Shown here piece by piece: positions 48,516 to 57,690 of a DNA stretch of 64,000 nucleotides. Position 1 is the first letter of the stretch. Each line of letters begins with the position of its first letter. The notes beneath the pieces are model-generated. The model did not search any database. It was not told where the DNA came from and saw only the letters and a list, made by a program, of their open reading frames with translations. The stretch lies in NCBI RefSeq assembly GCF_000227745.2, contig NC_018012.1:1-64000 (forward strand). The letters run 5' to 3'. The position numbers were made by a program, and so were the translations under genes. The DNA comes from Thiocystis violascens DSM 198 (GTDB lineage Bacteria; Pseudomonadota; Gammaproteobacteria; Chromatiales; Chromatiaceae).

Positions 48516-50828
48516 TCACGCCTGCCCCATCAACACGGCGGGATCCCGCGCGGACGCGGCTGTCAGCGTCGTTCGGAGCAACGGCAGTTCCCGCAGCGCT
48601 GCATTCCCCGCGAGGTGGGCGCGCACAAAATCGACGGTCTCGTCGATCACGTCCGCCTGGATCAGCAGCAGATCCCCTGGCTGTGCCTGCCACAGCGCCG
48701 ACTCCACCGCATTCTGCCAGCCGTGGATGGTTTGGATCTCGCGCACCCGCTTGCCTAGGGCCAATCCCTGATTGAAGATCGACATAATCTCGCCCGGCTG
48801 ACGTCCACGGGTGTAGTGATCCTCATAGAGGATGACCTGGTCGAAGGCGTGGCCCAGGATCTCGCCCTGACGAATCAGGTCCACGTCGCGTCGATCCCCG
48901 GCGGCGGAATAGACGGCCAGCCGACGCCGATGCGGGAAGACCCCAAGGGCCTCAATCAAAGCGATGAGCGCGGAGGGGTTGTGGCCATAGTCGAAGACCA
49001 CGGTGGCGCCACCGATGGCAAGTACATTGAAGCGCCCCGGACTCTTGTCCAGATCGGCCCCGAAGGTCTCCAGGGCAACGGTCAGGGTTTCCAAGGGGAC
49101 GCCCAGGGACCAGAGGGCGGCCGCACCCGCCAGGACATTTTCGACCTGGAAGCGAATCTGCCCGTCGTGGGTCAGAGGGATACGGCTTAATGGGAGCAAG
49201 GTCCATTCGTTCTTGCCCTCGGCCAGGATCAGGTCCAACCCCCGTGTGAAGGCCACGCGCCGACCATTCCGCCGGTGGCGCAAGATCAGTGGATGACTGG
49301 CCTCGCGGGCGAAGAACAAAACGTCACCCCGGCAATGCCTGGCCATCCGGGCGACCAGGGGGTCGTCGGCATTCAGCACGGCGGTCCCCTCTGGACCGAC
49401 TCCGCGCACCAGGGTCTGTTTGACTTCGGCCAGCTCCGCGACGGTGTCGATCCAGCCCAATCCTAGATGGTCCCCTTCGCCGATGTTGGTGACCACCGCC
49501 ACGTCGCAGGCGTCGAAACCCAGACCCTCGCGCAGGATGCCGCCCCGGGCGGTCTCCAGCACTGCCGCCTCCACCTGGGGGTTGAGCAGCACCAGCCGGG
49601 CGCTCTTGGGTCCGGCGCAGTCGTCGGTGTCGATGCGCCGCTCGCCCAGATAGATCCCGTCGGTACAGGTCATGCCGACGAAGCGTCCGGAGATGCCGAG
49701 TCCATGGGCGATCAGGCGGGTCACGGTGGTCTTGCCGTTGGTTCCGGACACGGCCACGATCGGGATGCGGCCGGTCTCGCCGGGTCGGAACAGGGTATCG
49801 AGACAGGCGTCGGCAATGGAGCACGAGTGTACTGCTTTGAGGTAGAGATCGAGCGGTGGATAGGAAACGACCTCGCTCACTCGACCACCCTGCGACTCCA
49901 GGGATTGCGTAATGTCCGGCACTGCCAGACGCACCTCCGCCGTTTCTAGCCCCAAGGCGCGCACCGCGTCCAGGCAGCGGGCGCGCACCTCATCATGGAG
50001 CAGACCGCTCACGTCCGTGATTGTGGGGTCAATTCCGTTGCCGCTGGAATCCAGTTGCCACCAGAGCGCGGCAAGCACGCGCTGTCCAGCCACCAGAATC
50101 CGATAATGGGTATCCTTGACCGGTGCATCGGTGCAGCCCAAGCCGGTGGCCGCCAGCAAGGTGTCGAGTAATTCCCGGTTCTGGCTCGCCTCCAGGGTCG
50201 CTGGCTCGGCTTCGGCCGGTACCGTGCGGAACCAACGTCGCTGTCGGGCGCCATGACCGAATTGCAGCAACTCGCCGGGTAGTCGGCGCACCGGGATACC
50301 GCGCGCCTGGGCGGCAGTCAGGAGCGCGGTGCCGGTGGGCGTGAGAGCAATGTCTTGTGCCTTGCCTCGCAATGCCTCCAGCAGGAACTCGGCGTCGCAC
50401 TGGGTGCCAGCCAAGGCGGCCTTGACGATTTCGAGCGCGGTTTCGGCGCAGTCCGCCGCTGGCAGTCCCTCGATCGACTGGAAAACCAGGCGATAGACGC
50501 CCGGTTCGGAGGTGTGGCGTACCCGCGTAAAGTCGGGGCGCTTGCCGATGCGGGCGGCCAGCTCAAGGATTATCTCCAGAAGCACCTGCGTCAGCCAGCG
50601 TTCGTGGCGCTTCTGGTCGTGTTTGATTGGCGGTCGACGCGGTCGCTTCAGACCCGGTAGCAACCGGCCCAGGCGCGGGCGTAGATAGGCGGACGACCAC
50701 AGGATGTCGCCAGGCGGATGGTCGGAAAGATCCAGCCAGACTTCGGCCACGGGAAAATCGGCCCATAGGTTAAGGCCGCGCAATTCACGAACTCTGCGGA
50801 TATGCACTCGATCTGACCCGACACGCAA
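48516..50828 (-). CDS. cphA: Cyanophycin synthetase homologue with inactive ATP-grasp half
   Basis: 770 residues. The N-terminal domain (ELRGLNLWADFPVAEVWL) is present. The ATP-grasp region is shortened: after NRELLDTLLAATGL it jumps to YRILVAGQRVLAAL, and the VVKP, NHGRG, NLSTGG and EVNAGPG motifs are missing. The Mur-ligase domain is complete, with SGTNGKTTVTRLIAHG near residue 359, DYGHNPSALIAL and the C-terminal lobe. It is the mirror image of the neighbour at 46206-48368, so the two may need each other. The start is TTG 50828 or GTG 50807; neither has a clear ribosome-binding site. Confidence 0.85.
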   Translation of the reverse strand: MRVGSDRVHIRRVRELRGLNLWADFPVAEVWLDLSDHPPGDILWSSAYLRPRLGRLLPGLKRPRRPPIKHDQKRHERWLTQVLLEIILELAARIGKRPDFTRVRHTSEPGVYRLVFQSIEGLPAADCAETALEIVKAALAGTQCDAEFLLEALRGKAQDIALTPTGTALLTAAQARGIPVRRLPGELLQFGHGARQRRWFRTVPAEAEPATLEASQNRELLDTLLAATGLGCTDAPVKDTHYRILVAGQRVLAALWWQLDSSGNGIDPTITDVSGLLHDEVRARCLDAVRALGLETAEVRLAVPDITQSLESQGGRVSEVVSYPPLDLYLKAVHSCSIADACLDTLFRPGETGRIPIVAVSGTNGKTTVTRLIAHGLGISGRFVGMTCTDGIYLGERRIDTDDCAGPKSARLVLLNPQVEAAVLETARGGILREGLGFDACDVAVVTNIGEGDHLGLGWIDTVAELAEVKQTLVRGVGPEGTAVLNADDPLVARMARHCRGDVLFFAREASHPLILRHRRNGRRVAFTRGLDLILAEGKNEWTLLPLSRIPLTHDGQIRFQVENVLAGAAALWSLGVPLETLTVALETFGADLDKSPGRFNVLAIGGATVVFDYGHNPSALIALIEALGVFPHRRRLAVYSAAGDRRDVDLIRQGEILGHAFDQVILYEDHYTRGRQPGEIMSIFNQGLALGKRVREIQTIHGWQNAVESALWQAQPGDLLLIQADVIDETVDFVRAHLAGNAALRELPLLRTTLTAASARDPAVLMGQA

Positions 50829-51148
50829 TTGAACGGGCGTTCTCCCTCGGGCTCGATGGCCGACCTTGCATCGGCCGGGCGCTCGAAGCCTGAGGAACCT
50901 GGATCAGCAAGGATCGCGCGCCCGTCGCGCGATCCGTACTCGACCCTCCATGGGCCACAAGCGACTCGCGAACGGAGGTCGGGTGGGGAGGTCGCGGCGA
51001 GATGCTATGACGGGGGCGCGCGAAAGTCGAGATCCGCGAATCCGCCCAGCGTCTCCCGAGTTGCCATCGACAGCTTTTCTGGAAAATCTGTGCCCCAAGT
51101 GCGACCATGAGCGCCTCCCGTTCGCTTCGCCGGCGCTCGCTCGTTTGC
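50829..51148. other. Divergent control region between cphA pair and ABC transporter
   Basis: 320 bp between divergent genes. A 10-bp inverted repeat with a 5-nt loop (GGATCGCGCG / CGCGCGATCC) lies at 50911-50935 and is a candidate operator. Short frames here look non-coding. No confident -35/-10 pair was found. Confidence 0.4.
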
Positions 51149-53455
51149 ATGGATCCCGACAGTCCCTTGGCCCAACCAGCATCTCCAACCGATCTTCCGT
51201 CACTTCCCTGGGACGCCCCGAACGGACCCTTACCGCCCTGGTGGACCGCCGCCCTTCAATCTCAACTCGACGCGGGAGAATTCCCACTCGCCTGGTTCGT
51301 GCCTGACCTGAATCAGCGGCTCCATTATCACGCCGGCTTCCTGTGTTTAACGCCGCGCCGGCTGTTGGGTCCGGATCCGACCGGGGCCACTGATGTCTGG
51401 ATGTCCTGGCCGCTGGCCGAGCTGGATCAGGTGCAGGCCGGTCAGCGTGGTGAGGCGGGATTCCTGGAGCTACTGGGGACGGATCGGCGGCTCGCGTACT
51501 GGCGCCATACCGCCGCCTGCCAGGCGTCGGCCAAACGCTTTGCCGCGCAATGCACCGCCGCCATTGACCGACTCGGCGGCAGAGCGGTCGCGGGAGGCGA
51601 AGGCCAGGGGACCATCTGCCCCACCTGCGGCGCAGTGGTTCCCTCTGGCCAGACCGATTGCGCCTTTTGCGTCGCGCCGCCGCTGCCGCCGCCCGGTCGT
51701 TCGCTCTGGCGGCTCACCCGTTTCGCGCGTCCACGGGTCGGACTCATCGCCCTGGGCTTCGGTCTCATGCTCGCCTGCACGGCGGTCAGTCTGGTCCCGC
51801 CCTATCTCACGATCCCATTATTGGACGAGGTGTTGATTCCTCACCAGAGCACTGGCGCACCCCTCGACCACGGGCTCGCCCTGTTCTACCTGGCCGGTCT
51901 CGGGGGTGCGGCACTGCTCGCCTGGTTACTCGGCTGGGGCCGTACCTATGTGCTGGCCGTCGTGAGCGAGCGCATCGCCGCCGACCTGCGCAGCGCGACC
52001 TACTCGCACTTGCAGACCCTATCCCTGGAGTTCTTCGGCGGCAAACGCACCGGGGATCTGATGGCGCGCATCGGCACCGACACGGAACGGCTCTGCTATT
52101 TTCTCTCGGTGAGCCTGCTCGACCTGCTCAACGACCTGCTGACCATCCTGATGGTCTCCGTGGTTCTCTTCTCGATCGATCCGGTGCTGGCGCTGGTCAC
52201 CCTGGCTCCGTTTCCATTGATCGCCTGGCTGGTCCAATCGGTGCGCGCGCGTCTGCGCCACGGCTTCGAGCGCGGTAGTCGCGCCTGGGCGGAGATGACC
52301 AGCGTGCTGGCGGACACCATCCCCGGTATCCGGGTGGTCAAGGCGTTCACCCAGGAGCGGCGCGAAATCGAGCGCTTCGATCAGGCCAACGAGAATGTGG
52401 TTGCGATCAACACCCGAGTCAACACGCTCTGGTCCTTCTTCGGCTCGACCGTGACCTTTCTCACCGAGCTGGGGCTGCTGGTCGTCTGGGCCTTCGGGGT
52501 GTGGCAGGTCGGTCAGGACCATGTGACGGTGGGCGTGCTGACCGCCTTCATTGCCTACATCGGCCGCTTCTATGCTCGGCTGGACACTCTGAGCCGACTG
52601 GTCGGAGCGGTGCAGCGTGCCGCCGCCTCGACGCACCGCGTCTTCGAAATCCTGGATCGTATCCCCAGCGTCCCGGAGCCGAGCCACCCGGTCGCGCTGG
52701 AACGGGTCAAGGGGGCCCTCGAACTGCGGGGCGTATCGTTCCAGTACGGGCCACGGCGCGTCCTGCACGACATCAACCTCGCGATCCAGCCGGGCGAGAT
52801 GGTGGGTCTGGTCGGCCACACGGGGGCGGGCAAGACCACGCTCGTCAATCTGATCTGCCGCTTCTTCGACGTCGCCGAGGGCCAACTGCTGGTGGACGGC
52901 GTCGATGTCCGTTCCTTCCCGGTGGAAGCCTACCGGCGCAACATCGGAATCGTTCTGCAGGAACCTTTCCTGTTCTTCGGCACCATCGCCGACAACATCG
53001 CCTACGGCCGTCCGGGCGCCAGTCGGGCCGAGGTGATGGCCGCCGCCCGTACTGCCCGCGCCCATGAGTTCATCCTGCGTCTACCGGACGGCTATGACTC
53101 GCTCGTGGGGGAGCGTGGCCAGTCACTCTCCGGCGGGGAGCGCCAGCGCATCTCCATCGCCCGCGCGCTGCTCACCGACCCTCGGATCCTGATCCTCGAC
53201 GAGGCCACGTCCTCGGTCGATACCGAGACCGAGCGGGAGATCCAGGGCGCCATCGACAACCTGACACAGGGGCGCACGACCATTGCCATTGCCCACCGTT
53301 TGAGCACCCTGCGCCAGGCCGATCGGTTGGTGGTACTGGAGCGCGGACGGATCAGCGAGGTCGGGACGCACAAGGCACTACTGGAGCAGCGGGGCGCCTA
53401 TTACCGGCTCTACCATGCCCAGATGGAGCAGGCGAAGCAGCATGTGATCATGTAA
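51149..53455 (+). CDS. Cyanophycin-locus ABC transporter (fused permease-ATPase)
   Basis: 768 residues. A unique N-terminal domain of about 190 residues ends in a zinc-ribbon-like pair CPTCG / CAFC (about 157-178). Then come a six-helix type I exporter domain and an ATPase with Walker A GHTGAGKTT near residue 560, signature LSGGERQRISIARAL and Walker B ILILDEATSSVD. Exporters of this form occur beside cphA genes in proteobacteria and are annotated as cyanophycin-metabolism associated; the substrate is unknown. Divergent from cphA. The start at 51149 avoids an Arg-rich unconserved extension. Confidence 0.87.
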   Translation: MDPDSPLAQPASPTDLPSLPWDAPNGPLPPWWTAALQSQLDAGEFPLAWFVPDLNQRLHYHAGFLCLTPRRLLGPDPTGATDVWMSWPLAELDQVQAGQRGEAGFLELLGTDRRLAYWRHTAACQASAKRFAAQCTAAIDRLGGRAVAGGEGQGTICPTCGAVVPSGQTDCAFCVAPPLPPPGRSLWRLTRFARPRVGLIALGFGLMLACTAVSLVPPYLTIPLLDEVLIPHQSTGAPLDHGLALFYLAGLGGAALLAWLLGWGRTYVLAVVSERIAADLRSATYSHLQTLSLEFFGGKRTGDLMARIGTDTERLCYFLSVSLLDLLNDLLTILMVSVVLFSIDPVLALVTLAPFPLIAWLVQSVRARLRHGFERGSRAWAEMTSVLADTIPGIRVVKAFTQERREIERFDQANENVVAINTRVNTLWSFFGSTVTFLTELGLLVVWAFGVWQVGQDHVTVGVLTAFIAYIGRFYARLDTLSRLVGAVQRAAASTHRVFEILDRIPSVPEPSHPVALERVKGALELRGVSFQYGPRRVLHDINLAIQPGEMVGLVGHTGAGKTTLVNLICRFFDVAEGQLLVDGVDVRSFPVEAYRRNIGIVLQEPFLFFGTIADNIAYGRPGASRAEVMAAARTARAHEFILRLPDGYDSLVGERGQSLSGGERQRISIARALLTDPRILILDEATSSVDTETEREIQGAIDNLTQGRTTIAIAHRLSTLRQADRLVVLERGRISEVGTHKALLEQRGAYYRLYHAQMEQAKQHVIM

Positions 53456-53486
53456 CCGCGCCCGGCGCGCCAAGCGTGGATTCCCG

Positions 53487-54491
53487 TCAGCGATTTCCGC
53501 AGGGCAACGGGTTTTCCTGTCCGCGTTCCCAGCAGACCTCTTCGGGAGACGGGGCCGGGTGAGGAATGCCCTCGGCGTCGAGGTGAGCGATGACGATCCG
53601 CCAGCGACGCACGCCCGCGCGATCCAGATCCAGTCGGAGCAGCCAGCCGGTCGTGTTGATAGCCTCGGTGAACCCGTTGAAGACGAAGTTCCCCAGGCTG
53701 TAAATGACCGGCTTGCCGCGATACTGCTCGATGTCCTGGGTGACATGGGGGTGACCGCCGACGACCGCGTCCGCCCCCGCGTCGATCATCAGGCGCGCCA
53801 GTTGGCGTTGACGTGGACTGGCGGCGGTCTCGTGTTCCCAGCCCCAGTGCATGATCGGGATCACCAGATCGGCTTGGAAGACCTCGCGAGCCTTGGCGAT
53901 ATCGAGTTGCACCTGCTCATCCTCGCTCCAGGCAATCCCCGGTTTGTCGTAATCGGCCTCGAAGCTGCGCGGCAGGAATTCGTTGTAACCCAGCAGCGCG
54001 ATCCGCAGGCCATGACGCTCGATCACCAGCGGCCGATGCGCCCGCGACAAGTCGCTGCCGCCCCCGAACCAGCCGATGCCCGCCTGTCCCAGCAGGTCGA
54101 GCATCTCGCCGAAGGCAACCGGGCCAAAATCGCCGGAATGATTGTTCGCCAGGCTCACCGCATCGAAATGCCGTTTGAGCGGCTGCAAGACGCGCGGATG
54201 GGCGCGGAAGGTGTAGGGCTTTCCCGGCTCGACCTCCCCACGGGTGGCGACGACACATTCGAGATTACCCACGCGAATGTCGGCGCTGTCCAGGATGGCG
54301 GCAAAGGACGCAAAGGGATCGCGACCGCTCCGGATCGCCTCGCCCGGCGTCTCGTCGAGCATGAGATCGCCGACGATGGCGAGCGTGACGGTCGGTTCGG
54401 GAGGAGGCAGATTCTCCGCGATGGCAACGCCAGAGACAGCGCAAGCGCAGCAGAAAATCGCGGCTAGACGCGAGCGATGAACCGGGATCAT
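53487..54491 (-). CDS. CapA family protein (poly-gamma-glutamate synthesis-like metallophosphatase fold)
   Basis: 334 residues with a signal peptide (ending AIA-E near 25). LAIVGDLMLDE, NLECVV, SLANNHSGDFG, PIMHWGWEHE, GADAVVGGHPHV and YSLGNFVF are the conserved motifs of the PGA_cap/CapA calcineurin-like family. CapA homologues act in surface polyglutamate production or related envelope steps. The ATG overlaps the stop of the upstream gene (ATGA), so the two are translationally coupled. Lying between the ABC transporter and the DUF1854 gene, it may be part of the cyanophycin locus or a later insertion. Confidence 0.85.
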   Translation of the reverse strand: MIPVHRSRLAAIFCCACAVSGVAIAENLPPPEPTVTLAIVGDLMLDETPGEAIRSGRDPFASFAAILDSADIRVGNLECVVATRGEVEPGKPYTFRAHPRVLQPLKRHFDAVSLANNHSGDFGPVAFGEMLDLLGQAGIGWFGGGSDLSRAHRPLVIERHGLRIALLGYNEFLPRSFEADYDKPGIAWSEDEQVQLDIAKAREVFQADLVIPIMHWGWEHETAASPRQRQLARLMIDAGADAVVGGHPHVTQDIEQYRGKPVIYSLGNFVFNGFTEAINTTGWLLRLDLDRAGVRRWRIVIAHLDAEGIPHPAPSPEEVCWERGQENPLPCGNR

Positions 54492-54937
54492 GGGGCGGCC
54501 TCGATCAGTGTGCAACCATATTGCAGTTCTCGCTCCCGGCCAGGGGAGTACAGAGAATGGCGCCCGGTTAGGGCGTCGGTCGACCCGCCGGTTTGAATCG
54601 CGGGTGTTTCGTATCTCGCCTCATGCAACAACATCCAGCGCCCGTTGGCTCGATAATAGCTGTAGAGCTTGACGTAGCGGACCTGCTGTTCGTCGCCGAC
54701 CGCCACCGCCTTGAAACGAAACCGTCCATTGATGTCGGTGGACTCGACGCGGTAAGAGTCGGTGACCGGAGCGGATTCGACCGTTTGGGTTGTGCCGCCC
54801 TGATCGATGGTGCAGCGCAAACGTGGCGCGGCGAACGCCATTGCCGGGAGGGCGCAGACGGCGAGCAGGCCAATCCACCCCATCGAATCGAACCAGGCGA
54901 CGGAGCGGATGGCGGGTTTGGTGGAGCCTGGAAACAT
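54488..54937 (-). CDS. Secreted protein of unknown function, coupled to CapA
   Basis: 149 residues with an N-terminal signal/anchor (WIGLLAVCALPAMAFA, cleavage near FAA-P). The mature part has two cysteines (LRCTIDQ and YGCTLIE near the end) that could form one disulfide, and a VKLYSYYRANGRWMLLHEARYE segment. No family is recognised. AGAGG precedes the ATG at 54937; the open frame further upstream is antisense to the DUF1854 gene. Its stop overlaps the capA-like start by 4 bp. Confidence 0.65.
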   Translation of the reverse strand: MFPGSTKPAIRSVAWFDSMGWIGLLAVCALPAMAFAAPRLRCTIDQGGTTQTVESAPVTDSYRVESTDINGRFRFKAVAVGDEQQVRYVKLYSYYRANGRWMLLHEARYETPAIQTGGSTDALTGRHSLYSPGRERELQYGCTLIEAAP

Positions 54938-55018
54938 GGCCTCTTTCCTGGTTGACCGATAGAATTGAGATGGAAACAGAATGCGCGCCAACAATGCAAA
55001 TCCTCGACAGGTAGAGGC

Positions 55019-55513
55019 ATGACCACCAGTCAAAAGACGCCCCAGCACCCCCTCGATTTTCACTTGTGCATCAACCCGTTCGGTCGACTGACCTACATCG
55101 ATGCCACAGGTGTCGAGCACCAGGATGCCATTCCGGTACGGGCCTACCCGTTGAGCGATCCCCGGCGCTGGGTGACCATCTGCGACCACGAGGGGCGGGA
55201 ACTGCGCTGCATTGAGGACTTGGCCATCCTGCCGCCGGATGTCCGTGCGACTCTGGAAGACGAACTCGCCCACCGGGAATTCGTCCCCCGCATCTTGCGG
55301 GTGATCCAGGTTTCCAGCTATCTGGAACCCGCGGAATGGGAGGTGGAGACCGATTGCGGTCCGACTCGCTTCGTCCTCAAGACCGAAGAGGACGTGCGCC
55401 GCCTAGGCCCCCACAGCGCCCTGATCCTGGACTCCCACGGTGTCCGCTACCTGGTTCCCGACACCCGCGATCTCACCCCGTATGGCCGACGAGCGGTGGA
55501 CCGATACTTATGA
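55019..55513 (+). CDS. DUF1854 family protein (cyanophycin-metabolism associated)
   Basis: A 164-residue soluble protein. FHLCINPFGRLTYIDATG, VRAYPLSDPRRWVTICDHEGRE and VLKTEEDVRRLGPHSALILDSHGVRYLVPD match DUF1854, a family found next to ABC exporters and cyanophycin synthetases in proteobacteria. The biochemical role is unknown. The N-terminal part of the ABC transporter resembles a substrate- or partner-recognition domain, so physical pairing is possible. Here the gene is separated from its transporter by two minus-strand genes. Confidence 0.8.
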   Translation: MTTSQKTPQHPLDFHLCINPFGRLTYIDATGVEHQDAIPVRAYPLSDPRRWVTICDHEGRELRCIEDLAILPPDVRATLEDELAHREFVPRILRVIQVSSYLEPAEWEVETDCGPTRFVLKTEEDVRRLGPHSALILDSHGVRYLVPDTRDLTPYGRRAVDRYL

Positions 55514-55600
55514 GGGATGCTTTTGATCTTGTCGAGAAATACGTCCTGATTTTCTCGCGCGCGCTCGCTCGCTATGCTTACTCCTCCTTTTCGGCTATAT

Positions 55601-55615
55601 TGCTGCATAGCAGCA
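55601..55615. promoter_or_regulatory. Small dyad upstream of the pyruvate carboxylase gene
   Basis: TGCTG-CATAG-CAGCA, a 5-bp stem with a 5-nt loop in the 167-bp gap before pycA, next to TATATTGC. A possible operator overlapping a promoter; weak evidence. Confidence 0.25.
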
Positions 55616-55680
55616 TAAACTGCGAGCTTGCTCGTGACCACGATTTCGGCCGCTGAACCGGCCGCTTCAGAGGCCAACCG

Positions 55681-57099
<1,419 letters not shown>

Positions 57100-57143
57100 C
57101 GCGCGGTCGTCGTCAACCGCATCGTCCAGGTGAGTTCAGACAT

Positions 57144-57611
57144 ATGCAATGGTCAGAGATCGTCGCCGATCCCGCGCTCAAGGATTTGCCGTACAAGATC
57201 GAAACCAACGAATACGGGCAGATCGTCATGTCGCCGCACAAACGCATCCATGCCATCTGGCAGGGAGAAATCGAATGGCGGTTGCGCCAGTGTTTGCCCA
57301 TGGGGCGCACCGCGCCGGAGTTCGCGATCGATACGCGACTGGGCACCAAGACGCCCGATGTCGTCTGGTACTCCCGGGACCGCGAGGCTGACCTGCTGGC
57401 CGATCAAGGTTTGGCGCCCGAGATCTGTATCGAGGTGCTCTCGGGGAGCAACACCAATCGCGAACTGGCGACCAAGCGGACGCTGTACTTCGAGGCGGGC
57501 GCCCTAGAGGTCTGGCAGTGTGACGAGACCGGCGCGCTCCGCTTTCATACCCCGGAGGGTGAGCGGACGCAGTCCGTGCTGGCGCCTGAGTTTCCGCGAC
57601 AGTTGACCTGA
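57144..57611 (+). CDS. Uma2 family endonuclease (DUF820)
   Basis: A 155-residue PD-(D/E)xK nuclease-fold protein. Candidate catalytic residues are Asp in TKTPDVVWYS, Glu in ICIEVLSGSN and Lys in LATKRTLYFEAG, the usual Uma2 pattern. Such genes are multicopy in cyanobacteria and some purple bacteria and often mobile; the target is unknown. It sits between pycA and pycB on the same strand, 44 bp after pycA, splitting what is normally a tight pair. Confidence 0.88.
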   Translation: MQWSEIVADPALKDLPYKIETNEYGQIVMSPHKRIHAIWQGEIEWRLRQCLPMGRTAPEFAIDTRLGTKTPDVVWYSRDREADLLADQGLAPEICIEVLSGSNTNRELATKRTLYFEAGALEVWQCDETGALRFHTPEGERTQSVLAPEFPRQLT

Positions 57612-57690
57612 CGGGCCGGCCCGTTCGACCGAGCAGACCCAGATCCAGACATCCAACTAACCAATTGCCTCGCTTTCCGAGATTGACATC

